From: Pseudo-nitzschia pungens
Taxonomy: Eukaryota > Bacillariophyta > Bacillariophyceae > Bacillariales > Bacillariaceae
Assembly: GCA_037355855.1 (NCBI GenBank)
Contig: CM074761.1
Coordinates: forward strand, 2,375,346 to 2,439,345
Direction of reading: 5' to 3'
DNA: 64,000 bases
Position numbers and translations under genes: made by a program. Shown here in pieces: positions 31,600-43,398 of the stretch. The notes under the pieces are model-generated. The model was not told the origin of the DNA, did no database searches, and was given only the letters and a program-made list of their open reading frames with translations. How positions within the stretch are numbered: position 1 is the stretch's first letter; the number at the start of each line of letters is the position of its first letter.

Positions 31600-32500
31600 G
31601 GTGCAGGTAACTCTTTTCAAGGTCTCAAACAATGGCAATACAGGTGCAATCTGGTCAAAGCTATGATGTCCTCGATAGCTTCGGAAGATGATGATGGACG
31701 GGCAGCGGCAGAACCGTTCAAAGCTTTGCTGTTTCTCTGCTTCGTAGCAAGAACACTAACTAACTGGATCTTCCTCTCCAAGTCATCACTGGTCCGCAAC
31801 GTACTTTACGCGTGCACCGGCCGTGTTCCATCGCTACAGAACTGGGAAAGAATGATGAAGAAACAGATGGCGAATTTCTTTCGTTCTCATTGGCCTGAAG
31901 AATTTGTTGTTGAATATCTACATCATCAATTCCGCGTCAGCTTCTGTCACCTTCTTCGTGAAGCAAGGAATTTTTTTAAAAATGCGAACCTACCGGCTAC
32001 GTCGATTTATACGAGGATGCGGTACTAACGGGTACACGTAAGGTTTACATACGAGTACCGAAATACCGAATACGGTAATTTAGCGCACATTGGTGTTCGT
32101 AATCATTGACGCTTACATACCTATCATGAGTATTATCAATACATGAGTATGTACCAAAATGGATCGTATGTTTCGTTTATTTTTTAATATGGTACGATAC
32201 ATACCACACGTATGTTGCGTTTACTATTCGCTCTTCGAAAGCGCGACTCAGTAAGATTATTAGAAGTATTATTTCTTACTGATATGAGATGATTTCTACC
32301 CTTACTCGTACGGTACCGTACGCTAGGAAACAGGTACAGAAAAATTAAAAAATAACTAGAAAAAATCCATTTCGACCCTCTGCTCACAATTTGAGTTTTG
32401 CTTCGCAACAAAACACAATCATCCCAAGAGAATCAATAAATCAATTCTCGTTTTGCTTCTTCGATACTCCTTCTCGTTGCTTCAACGTTTTAACCCCATT
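31600..32500. other. Divergent intergenic region
   Basis: About 900 bp between the Ycf35-like gene and the Pro/Ser repeat gene. Contains CACGTAAGGTTTAC near 32035 and GTACGGTACCGTACG near 32308. No gene supported. Confidence 0.45.
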
Positions 32501-35500
32501 ATGGTACTCTTAGTCCTTCGAGTATTCTCACCAGCGGTGATTTTCACCCTGGCTTCACTGTCTAGTACCTCAGTCTTGCTCGGTGCTCCTTCCAGATCGT
32601 TCGGCGTCGGCGTCCACGCCATGCATCCATATGTCAGGTCTCCCGTGAACCCTAAGAGTTCGTCAGCAACAGCACGAATCACTGGTATCCATGCTGCCAA
32701 GGAGCTATCTGACAGGGTTCTCTTTGAACTCGATTCCCCTTTCGATTCCGTCAACGATGAATGCGAACGCGTTTGTCTTCCTTCTCAAGGGGAAGAAGAA
32801 GAGACCGATAATGCTTCTCTCATCAACCCGTGTCCAAAGGTGAGATGATGATCTGATGCTTTTTGTTCGCAGATGATGCTGATTTGGCTAGCACGGGAAG
32901 GAATTCCTTAGGATCCAAACAAAGTGCGAACCAAGAAGCAGAATCGGGAGAATCCGCCCTTGCCCCATTGACGAGCTGTGCCTCCGCTTCTTCCTTATCG
33001 TCGTTATTTCTCCACTTGCTTCTGCTCATCGTTCTACTCCAACAACCTTTCTCCTGTCTTCATTTGATTCGTTATTCGAATGCTTCTTACTAGTGTGCCG
33101 GAAAGTACACCCCATGTAATTTTTGTTGCTATCAGGGAGCTTCTTCGCTCAAACTCAGATTCTATGGTTGTGCAGGAGAAACGAGACTTATGTTTGGAGA
33201 AGGCATCGAAAGTCTCGAGCATGAGAACAATTGTGACTTCATGGGAAATAACAGTTCAACGAGCGGCAACAGCATCATTGATCCCGGCGTTCAATTCGTG
33301 GACTGCGACTGCTACGACGATGTTACAGATGTATCTTCGTCGTCCTTCGGAGATATTTCATCGTGTGCTGTTTTCGATCGGGAGATTATGGAGTACGACC
33401 CACCGGATAGTACCACTTCTTACTTTGACGTTTGCCTCGTCGCCACCACGGATTTCGGAGATGGACCCATTGCAAACTTTTCTCATCCACTGCCGGGTGT
33501 CATCGGACTGCAGCACGTTCCGTATTACAAAACGGAAAACGACGACGACGATGCTGAGAGTTTGCTCTCGATGTCATCTGCGGCAGTCACGTTCTTCGAA
33601 ACTTCGTGCGATGAGAAAGCCGTCGATTCCAACGGAAATTTTACGTATCCACTTTTCCCAGGGTACGGGAAGTTCGCTGGAACCTGTCCCGATAATGGTA
33701 AGCTTACGATGTTTTGGATGAATTCTATGTGGAAAGCTTGAGTGCCTCTTGGTGTTTGACACAATGTTCTATCTATCTATCTATATGTCTCTCTTTCTAT
33801 GTGCTCGTCTAACTTCAATCAATACATCCATCCCTCAATCCCATCTGAAATCAGGGTTCATCGATTTCGAAAACGACGAAACCCCGGGATTGCCCGACGA
33901 TATCGTATATGTCGGTCAACCGCCATCTACGTCGTTTTATTACGAGTTTGTCGACGGTACGAGTGTCGGTTTCTGGCCTGGTGACAATGACATTCACGAT
34001 TCTTTATTTTTCGAACCGACCTTTGCAACCTGTCAGTGTCGAGATTGCGAAAGCATTCCAACAAATACGCCATCAAGTACACCCGTTTCCTCTCCTTCTT
34101 CGGTTCCTACCGAACCTAGCCCATTTCCCATCACCGACCAACCAACCTCGGTTGGTGGACCTCCTCAGAGTCCTATTTCTACATCGGTTCCTTCCCAGTT
34201 TCCAAGCAGTACGGATGCGAGCCCATTCCCTATCACCGACCAACCAACCTCGGTTGGTGGACCTCCTCAGAGTCCTGATCCCACATCGGTTCCTTCCCAG
34301 TTTCCAAGCAGTACGGATGCGAGCCCATTCCCTATCACCGACCAACCAACCTCGGTTGGTGGACCTCCTCAGAGTCCTGATCCCACATCGGTTCCTTCCC
34401 AGTTTCCAAGCAGTACGGATGCGAGCCCATTCCCTATCACCGACCAACCAACCTCGGTTGGTGGACCTCCTCAGAGTCCTGATCCCACATCGGTTCCTTC
34501 CCAGTTTCCAAGCAGTACTGATGCGAGCCCATTCCCCATCACAAACCAACCAACCTCGGTCGGTGTACCTTTTCAGAGCCCTATTTCTACATCGGTTCCT
34601 TCCCAGCTTCCAAGCAGTATCACTACCAGCCCGTTTCCTACTACCGACCAACCAACCTTGATTAGTGTACCTCCTCAGAGTCCTGATCCTACATTGGTTC
34701 CATTGCAGTTTCCGAGCCCTTTTCCTACTACAATCCTTCCGACTGTGCTTGGTGGAGGTCCTCTGTCACCTGATTTTGGTACTCCAGTAACTGATTCAAG
34801 CGAAATTCCCGTTCAAAGCCCGTCTTCCAATCCCTCCGTGCCTTCAACTTCAAATCCAAGTTCTTCTCCATCATCGGAGCCAACCTTCCGACCAAGCACT
34901 AGTCCAAGCTCTTCCCCCTCAGAAAATCCATCCGAGTCACCTTCTGTGAGCTCCTACCCTTCAGCTTTCCCAAGTGATAATCCGACTATGAGCCTCGAGC
35001 CATCTTCTGTTCCTAGCGTCGATCCATCGGAGCGACCAAGTGGTTTTCCAACCGGATCAAACAGCAATGTACCCTCTGCGACTCACTCGGAAACGCCGAC
35101 CGCTTCTCTCAGCATTTTCCCGACATCCTATCCTGTGACCTATCACTGTCCTCCCAGCTATGGTCCAACCATAAATGATGCTCCCGTGACACCATCTCCA
35201 ATCAATATGCCTGATACTACTCCTGCACCCACCGATCATGGTACGACAGGGCTGTCCACATTTTCGCCTACAGAATGGACGCAAGGTCCCACCAATGTCG
35301 TTCCAACTGTGTTTCCTACTTCCTTCAGTAGTACAATCACTCCGTCCCAGAGTTTTTCCGACAATAACTGCGCATCTGAAACTGAATGCTATATCTTCGC
35401 TCTTAGTAACTGCATGAATAAAGAAACGGGGAGCACTTGTTTTCCGCCCGTCCGTCGAAAATCCCGTCGAGTTTTGGAAAAACAGATCGAGTTCCATCAG

Positions 35501-35536
35501 GCAGCTTTGGAAGATCTTACTTCGTTGAAGAAATGA
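32501..35536 (+). CDS. Secreted Pro/Ser-repeat protein (3 exons)
   Basis: Exons 32501-32839, 33136-33697, 33855-35536 join in frame (860 aa; introns 296 and 157 bp, GT-AG). The N-terminus is a signal peptide (MVLLVLRVFSPAVIFTLASL). A Cys/Asp-containing ectodomain follows (FYGCAGETRLMFGE, VQFVDCDCYDDV, GFIDFENDETPGLPDDIVY, YYEFVDGTSVGFWPGDND, CQCRDC). Then come about 450 residues of Pro/Ser/Thr-rich sequence including five to six 34-residue tandem repeats, and a short Cys-containing tail (CASETECYIFALSNCM). Ser-Pro repeats of this type are common in diatom wall and secreted proteins and are probably heavily O-glycosylated; that role is inference. I do not recognise the N-terminal domain. Confidence 0.78.
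34118..34640 (+). repeat. 102-bp (34-aa) tandem repeats in the Pro/Ser protein
   Basis: Unit starts at 34118, 34220, 34322, 34424 and 34526, with a decayed sixth copy. The core is SPFPITDQPTSVGGPPQSP. Copies 2-4 are almost identical at DNA level, so array length is likely to vary between alleles. Confidence 0.95.
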
Positions 35537-36093
35537 TATCTTCTCATCGATGAGTCTGGCTTACGGTATCACGGGCAATCAAGATTTCATTTTGATACTT
35601 CCTCGCTGCTTTTGCTTCCAACTTTTTTCAAGGAAGATATGGTGCGCAAGATGTTTGCGTTTAGTTTTTGTGTCCTTTGCATTGCCTACTACCAACTACG
35701 TGTACTTATGTTTCTTCATAATTATAGACTTCATTAGCCAAGAGAATATAGAATATACGCCATTGTCTAGCAGATGATACCAAGAGCGAGTATTCAGGAC
35801 GATCTCGTATGATTTGTTTCCGTATGAATTATACTACGTGTAGGGTACACAGGCAGCTCGGACGCGAACGCAGAAATTAATTTGTTAGTTTCATCAAATG
35901 TAGAAGTTTGATCCGACTTGAAGATCATGTGGATGGTTTTGAAGCATCCTATATGCTGTGGGATGAGGCTTGAAGTGCTTGGCGTTGCCCACAGAAAAAA
36001 GGCATCGTCATCTTTTGAACATCCTTTCTTCCGATGGTCGCCATGGTCATCAGTTGAAAATAATGCATGACTGCATTCTTTACACCCATCTAT
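35537..36093. other. Convergent intergenic region
   Basis: About 560 bp, AT-rich, between 3' ends. Nothing further seen. Confidence 0.4.
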
Positions 36094-37336
36094 TCATCGT
36101 ACGACGGAATTGTGAAGTTGTCCTGAATTTCGGGGCAAGGCAAGTTTTGCGGTCAACCAATCAGGGAGGAATCGTGTGAAGAAATTCCTCATCCAGATGT
36201 AGATTCTGTGGCTTGGAAGGAAACTGTTGGCCATTTTTAGGGCGCCTGCTTGCTTCGTCTTCAAGAATGGCATGAGAATTTCCTCATACTTTTGGAAAGC
36301 CGCGGTGTGATCACTGCTGCCACCATCGACAGGGCAGGTTTTCGAAATCTCACCGGCTAGGATGTATGCCTCTAGCATTGCGAGGCCTGATCCATGCCCC
36401 GCTAAGAGAGAGACACTTGCTGCTGCATCCCCGATCAACGCGACCCGCCCCTTTGACCACTTGTCCATCTTGATCTGTGCAACCCGATCAAAGTAGATTG
36501 TCTCTAGCTTTTCGAACTGTGGGTTTGTGAGAACAAATGGCACTTCCCATCCCATGTCCTTGAAGACGTTTTTCAGGGCAGGCACGTTTCGAATCATTGT
36601 TTTTCGGAACTCGAATCGATGCGGCATCGGAAATGGTACTACCTTCCGCCGCGACTAGAAGTTCATCGTAGAAGCCAAACATGAACAGTGTCTTGTCGTC
36701 GTGCTTGCTGAAACGACTCATTTGTCGTTTTGGTTCTGTGTGCGAAACGAAGACATCCTCCTCCCTAGGTTTGTATTTGTCAAGCTGAAAGGCACAAACG
36801 TGCATGCCGAGATCGGTTAGAAAGTTCTCGGGCGGTCCAAATACCAGTTCGCGTACTTTCGAGTTTTGCCCGTCCGCTCCAATCACTAGGTCAAACAATT
36901 CGGAAGGCGTCCCATTTTCGAACAAGACGAAAACGTTGTCACCCCTGTCATCGATCTCCTTAATTGAGTCGTCGAATATCATCTTGACTTTTCCTTCCAC
37001 AAGCGAAAGAACTGCGGCGCTCAAATCCGAGTGCTCAACGGAAACGAGACGGTCGTTGCATAACTCTCGAATGTGTTCCGTTTTCATAGTGGCCTCCGTT
37101 TCTCCTTTAGCATCGACCCACTTGACGAGCTTGACAAAATATCCGTTTTTGAGCACACGTGGAAGAATGCCCATCTTCTCGCACATATCGTAGCCAACAC
37201 CCCAGCAATCCATAACGTATCCCTCTTTTCTCGGCTCTTTGGCTCTTTCGACGAGCACAACTTCGTGCCCATACTTTTCCAACCAGTAGGCGAGCGATGG
37301 CCCCGCAATTCCCATTCCGTTGATAAGCACTTTCAT
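36094..37336 (-). CDS. FAD-dependent monooxygenase, PHBH fold (one +1 frame break)
   Basis: ATG at 37336, no intron, 413 aa if joined across one extra base. Shows GMGIAGPSLAYWLEKYGHEV (GxGxxG, FAD ADP-binding), VIGADGQNSKVREL (DG motif) and, after the break, GRVALIGDAAASVSLLAGHG (GD motif), in the right order and spacing for class A flavoprotein hydroxylases. The break is at GCGGCGGAAGGTAGTACC (about 36643-36648): LLVAAE continues as VVPFPMPHRFEFRKTMI only in the +1 frame. No targeting leader. It resembles bacterial aromatic or antibiotic-type hydroxylases more than plastid epoxidases, so bacterial ancestry is plausible; the substrate is unknown. Divergent from chlH. Confidence 0.85.
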
Positions 37337-37966
37337 GTTTGTTTTGATGATAGAGTTTTAATCTGATACAAAATTTTTTGACCACAAGGTGATCTCTCAC
37401 TCGGGTTGACGGGGATCCGAAGCCTTCGACAAGGCAACTTTTTCAAGCGAGACAGGCAGTCTGAAGTTCAATCGTAACTGTTTCATCAAAACGAGAAGGG
37501 AAGGGAGATTTTTGTGAGAAAAAAGTTGTCACAATTGACGATGGAAAGTGGTAATCTTATGTTGTGTCAGATCAAACGAGTCAAATCACTGGGACTCGAA
37601 TCAACAATCTTCCTCGCATCATCTGGATCATCTTCTTCGTTCTTCTTATTCATTAGATCCATTCTCAACAACACGACTACATTCGCGAAGTAAGGCTTAA
37701 CCTTACTTGTATCCGGCATCCGGCAGCTTGACGAAAGAACTTGTCTTCAGATTTTTGAAACTTGAGAGAGCGGTGAAAGTAAATTACGATTACCGGTACG
37801 GGCATGATCATCTTCGAATCATAAAGGATACACACTCAATACAGAATCAACAAATCGCTGAATCCAAACGAGAGAAGCATAGCATAGAAACATAGGAATA
37901 CTGAAGTCGTTTAAATTCGTACGGTACTGATAAGACTGACTTCATCGTCGAGCAGTATTTTTCATA
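37337..37966. other. Divergent promoter region of the FAD monooxygenase and chlH
   Basis: About 630 bp holding both promoters. Contains GTAAGGCTTAACCTTACTTG near 37690, an imperfect palindrome built from the dispersed motif. No gene. Confidence 0.5.
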
Positions 37967-40900
37967 ATGATGCGATTGAAGCTATTCGTCTCCACCTTTC
38001 TGGTTTCGATACTTTGTTCGTCGGCATTTACAGTTGATCCAGATGTGCATCGCACGAGAAAAATGCCACCATCGGCCAGCTTCCGTCCTGGGCAGATGTC
38101 TTCGCTGATACCAATTTACTCTTCCTCTCAGCTTGAGCGTTCCCCTATATCCGATGAAAGATATGAAGAAGATCCGGATGTCCCGAACATCGTTCTGGTC
38201 GCAGGATTTGAATCCTTCAACAAAGAACTTTATGTCAAAGCAGCGAAAACGCTTGGAGATGTGAATCTCCAGGTCTTTGCAGATAATGAGATTCGCATTT
38301 CCCCGACAGAAACAAATCCAGCGTTCGCCGATGCAGTGAAGAATGCTGATATTTTTGTTGGATCGCTAATATTTGATTATGACGACGTGATGGCTGTTCA
38401 AGCATTACTTCCTCACGTCAGGGGACCGAGACTTCTCTTTGAATGTTCCACGGAGCTGATGACATACAACGAAGTAGGAACTTTCAATATGAAGAAATCT
38501 GCCTCTGGAGAACAAGCCGGTCCACCCCCAGCAGTTAAAGCAATATTGTCTCAGTTCAGTTCGGGGAAAGAGGAAGACAGGGTAGCAGGGTACGTTAAGC
38601 TACTCAAGTTCGGACCTGATCTGCTGAAGTTTGTGCCTGGTGAGAAGGCGAGTGATCTCAAGATCTGGTTAGAAGCTTACCGCTACTGGAATCAGGGTGG
38701 CTCCACAAATGTGAAGTACATGATTGACCTGTTGCAAAAGTCTTACACAAATAAAGATATAAGCCACCTGCCCAAAGTGATGATCACTCCTGATGTAGGA
38801 CTTTTGCACCCATTGAGAGATGGATATTTCACAAGTCCAAAAGAATTTTTAGAATGGAGAAATTCAGACCACTGCATCGAAACAGCTCTCGAGAAGGGGT
38901 TCACGTTGGCTCCAAAACAAGCTCCACGGGTTGCAGTTTTACTATACAGGAAACATGTGATTACAGACCAACCATACATCATGGATCTCATCGCACTGAT
39001 GGAGAAGAATGGCGTATGCCCCGTGCCAATTTTTATCAACGGTGTAGAGGGGCATACTATCGTTCGGGATTTGCTTACATCGGAGCATGAAATCAAAGGA
39101 GTCAATAGTGGCACCATTGCGAGGGAGAGTTCATTTCAGTCAAGCAAGGCAGTGACTGTCGACGCTATTGTTAACACGATCGGGTTCCCGCTAGTCGGAG
39201 GCCCTGCTGGATCAATGGAAGCAGGAAGAAATGTTGCCGTGGCAGAGAAGCTGTTGAGTGACATGGATGTGCCATACATCGTTGCGAGTCCTTTGCTTTT
39301 ACAGAGCATAAACCAGTGGAAACAAAACGGAGTTTTGGGATTGCAGTCCGTCGTGCTTTATTCGCTACCAGAGCTTGATGGAGCGATTGATACTGTCGTA
39401 TTAGGGGGCTTGGTCGGTGACAAAATTGCTTTGGTGAACGAACGTGTTCGAAAGTTAGTTTCGAGAATCAAGGGATGGGTTGAGTTGCGAAGAACGCCCA
39501 GGAGCGAAAGGAAAATTTCGATCATGCTCTATGGATTTCCGCCAAACGTTGGAGCTGTAGGAACTGCTGCCTTATTGGATGTACCTAAATCACTGGAAAA
39601 TATTCTGCATCAGATGCACAAAGATGGTTACGATGTTGGGAACTTCGCTGATGATCCCAATGCATGTGGAGAAAGGTACGTAGAAAGTAAGCATGTGAAA
39701 GGTGTCGCTCGTACTCGAATACTCGAAAACAACACACTGATACTGACATGATTGATAAATGGCTCCTAACTTTCTAGCATAGTTGCCGCTCTGGGATTGT
39801 TAAGTGAAGATGCTGTTATTGCTGGTGGTGGAGAAAGAATGAAAGGAGCTCTTCAATCTAGACTCGAAAGAGCAGCAAACGGTGATAAAACGACAGCAGA
39901 AACTCTGGCCAAACCCGGTGGAGGACTTGGTGGAGCTGAGGTCCGAGCTCTCGATCTAACTTTCGACGATTTGGAAGAGGTCATGGGAAAAGCACATGAC
40001 AAGAAAAGTCCGACAAGCTTGGACGGAGAAAGATCGTGGTCCCGGAACATCCTCGAAGGGCAAGTTCGTGGTCAGCGGTTTGCAAATCGGAAACGTTTGG
40101 ATTGCAGTTCAGCCTCTGCTCGGAGTTGAGGGAGATCCGATGAGATTACTATTCCAGCGAGACCTGACCCCACATCCGCAGTATTGCGCCTGTTATGAAT
40201 TTATGAAACTACCTGAAGAAGATGGTGGATTCGGAACACAGGCTGTCGTTCACCTTGGAATGCACGGGACTGTCGAGTGGCTTCCAGGTAAGTGTCTGCA
40301 CGTAAATGGTGATTTAATCGTGGAATATCTTCTGAGTAGAGTATCACTAGCTGATCATTCTTTTGCCAATGAAATATATTGTCAGGACAACCTCTGGGTA
40401 ACGATCGTGAGTCCTGGAGCGATGAACTACTTGGTTCTATTCCCAATGTATATGTGTATGCTGCAAACAACCCAAGCGAGAGTATTCTGGCAAAAAGGAG
40501 AGGATACGGAACCTTGGTCTCATACAATGTCCCTCCTTATGGGAGAGCAGGTCTATACCTTGAACTAGCGAGTTTGAAAGACTTGATTGGTGAATATCGC
40601 ACAGGAGCGTCGAGTGAACTGAAACAGCCTATTTGGAGCACCTGTCAGCGGTGTGGAATCGATTCTGATGTCCCGTTACTTCTGATCGAAGGCGACGACG
40701 AAAGCAAAATGATAGATCCAGAACTTCCAGAATCACTATCTCCGGACGTGTTTGACCGATGGGTGAAAGAAGTGGCGGATTACTTAGAATTACTTCAAGA
40801 ACGACTTTTCTCTAGTGGTCTTCATGTTCTCGGAAGCAAGCCCTCGGTCGATGACCTTAAATCATACCTGTCTGCATTCTTCAATGACAATTTGACAGAA

Positions 40901-42644
40901 GAGGATTTTGACAAGATTCTACAATCCAAACACGAAGGCAGCGATCAAGAATGGAACTTGCTGGATATTCTTTCTGAGTTTGCAAATTTTTTTGCTCAGA
41001 ATTTTGACGGTGGCGAAGAGGATGGCGATGAGGGTGGTGATGGTAACATTGCGACGGCAAAGGAGATAGTGGCATTGCTCAACAGAAACACTGAGGAGTT
41101 GGACGGCATTTTAAATTTGTTGGACGGTGGTTATATCCCACCAGCACCCGGAGGTGACCTCTTGAGAGATGGGACAGCTGTATTGCCAACCGGACGCAAC
41201 ATACACGCACTTGATCCGTATAGAATGCCTGCCGAAGGAGCTTGGATCCGAGGTGAGTTTCGCAGCTCTAAAAACATTGTTCTTCGTTGGGAAATTTGAG
41301 GATCTCACCATTTCATATTCTTTGAAAAGGTAAAAATATTGCCGAAGAGACCATTCGACAGCACCTGGCCGACAACAACGGCACCTATCCCGAGACTATT
41401 GCATGTACCTTGTGGGGTTTAGATACTATCAAAACCAGAGGTAAGTTCATAGGGCGGTTTGTTTCTCCTGACTTCTTTAACTAGAGCTCACACGAGAATA
41501 CTTGTTGCAGGGGAATCCATCGCGATCGTACTAGCTTTGGTAGGCGCAAAACCCGTCAAAGAAGGCACGGGAAGAATAGTACGATTCGACTTGATTCCAC
41601 TCGAGGAACTGAACAGACCTAGGATCGATATATTGGCATCGCTTTCTGGAATTTTCAGAGATTCGTTTGCAAATGTTGTGGATTTGTTGGACGACATGTT
41701 CGAACGATGCGCCATTGCAGATGAGCCAGTTGAAATGAATTTCATCAAGAAACATGCCATGGCTCTTTCAGAAGACGGTGTCGAGAGGCCGGCTGCGAGA
41801 TTGTTTTCGAATCCCCCGGGTGACTACGGAAGCATGGTGAATGAGGTGGTCGGATCGGGAGACTGGGATGAATCTGAATCTCTGGGGGAAACGTGGAAAG
41901 GTCGCAATGTTTTTTCGTATGGAAGAAACGAGGGAAGCGGGGGAGGAATAAGTGGTACAGCTCGTCCCGATGTACTGGAGAAGCTCCTCGCTACGACAGA
42001 TCGTATAGTGCAAGAAATCGATTCGGTGGAGTATGGTCTTACGGACATTCAAGGTAAGATGAAATTGTTCGTTAGGACAGCCTGGGTGAGAAACATAGTT
42101 CTGTTCCGATCCGCGATTTGTAGCTCAAAGAACTTTCAATACCGTCTAGAATACTATGCAAACACAGGTGCTCTGAAGAAGGCTGCAGAAAACAGAAAAC
42201 CTATCGACAGCGCTACCAAAAAGAGGAAATCGGTGACGATATCAGTTGTGGAAGCATTCTCTTCTCCCAGTGAAACCGATCAGAACGTGCCCGTACGAAA
42301 CGTAGAAGATGTTCTTCGTCTCGAGTACAGAAGCAAGTTGTTGAATCCAAAATGGAGAGATGCCATGATCAATCAAGGCTCGGGAGGTGCTTATGAAGTA
42401 TCTCAACGAATGACAGCAATGGTTGGGTGGGCCGCAACGGCCAGTGTCGATAACTTTGTGTTCGACGAGGCTGCGGAAAGATACGCACTGGACGAAGAAG
42501 TGGCGAAGAAAGCTTCAGAAAGCGAACCCAGAGGCTTTCAAGAACGTCCTCCGACGGTTGCTGGAAGCGAATGGAAGAGGCATGTGGGAAACCGATGAAG
42601 GAACACTTGACAAACTGAGGGAACTCTACAGCGATGTTGACTGA
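37967..42644 (+). CDS. chlH: Magnesium chelatase subunit H, plastid (7 exons, two +1 frame breaks)
   Basis: Exons 37967-39675, 39778-40287, 40386-41252, 41330-41440, 41511-42053, 42168-42644; what looks like a seventh unit is the frame change within the second. Introns are 70-114 bp, GT-AG. The leader (LKLFVSTFLVSILCSSAFTV) is a signal peptide with the plastid Phe. ChlH hallmarks: NIVLVAGFESFNKEL (N-terminal domain), GFPLVGGPAGSMEAGR, IGNVWIAVQPLLGVEGDPMR, LFQRDLTPHPQYCACYEFMK, HLGMHGTVEWLPGQPLGN, YAANNPSESILAKRRGYGTL, LWGLDTIKTRGESIA and EYRSKLLNPKW. It binds protoporphyrin IX and inserts Mg with ChlI and ChlD. Frame changes by +1 at AAGAAAAGTCC (40003-40007) and AAGAAAGCTTC (42508-42512); removing one base at each gives an exact 1404-aa protein. 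I count six exons. Confidence 0.95.
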
Positions 42645-43398
42645 CAAGATCGAGCAAGTCGATTCCTTATACTAATAGTTATGTGCCATATTTCAGGTTC
42701 TATACCCATGTAATATCTATTGATCTGTACGGTACGGATACAAGACCTTTTTCAACCTCTATTCTCAAAAATTCTGTACTTTGTAACCTTCAGATTTGTA
42801 CTTCATACTTCAGTTGTTCATGGAGAGAAACTTCTGTAGCTACGATTGGGAATTAATCAGTCTTCATTTGTTCCAATGAGTCAAAATAATCCGCGCCATT
42901 TTTGGAAATGCCGCGATTGTCATTGTTACGAGTAACTTTTAAAATTATGCTGTGAAGTTCGGTATGGGCGCGGGTATGTATTTTGTACAACTTGTACCAA
43001 TGGACGTACCGGTAAACCTTAGTGCAGATGAAACATGGCAAAGTTTCAGCAGGGCCTTCAGCCTCGAGAGCACTATGTTGTTTGTTCCGTACCGTACAGC
43101 TCAACGATTGCCTAAAAAGCGGTAGGATGAGAAAAAATACCGCGAAACCTACCGCGGGCACAGAACGAAACCCGGTACGAAGTATTTAGTGGATGAAGCG
43201 TTTCCGCACAAGGTCGTCGTCACTTGTCACATTCTGAACAAACAATACCGAACCTCTCTTATCAAAAGTGCAATCAAAGGATACGACGCCAAACCAGAAA
43301 CAACTTGGGGTCTGCTTCTCGAAGAACTCCCGCTGCTCGATCGTTCGACAAAATACATTTATCCACCCAATTCAATTCAATTCAATTCAATCCAATCC
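42645..43398. other. Intergenic region ending in an (AATTC)n run
   Basis: About 750 bp upstream of the primase gene. Carries ACCGGTAAACCTTAG near 43010 and ends in a CAATT-type microsatellite (43371-43397) directly before the ATG, so it lies in the 5' UTR. An in-frame extension to 43189 exists but looks untranslated. Confidence 0.5.

Noticed and set aside
32840..32872. A 33-bp GT...AG segment after the first exon of the Pro/Ser gene
   Set aside because: Too short for an intron here; the following frame stops at once. A 296-bp intron to 33135 joins in frame.
37560..37620. CGAATC/GATTCGAGTCCC, reminiscent of a tRNA T-arm on the minus strand
   Set aside because: The stem does not pair and no D-arm, anticodon arm or acceptor stem can be laid out around it.
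43189..43398. In-frame N-terminal extension of primase
   Set aside because: It runs through a CAATT microsatellite, has no conserved sequence, and the ATG at 43399 gives a normal N-terminus.
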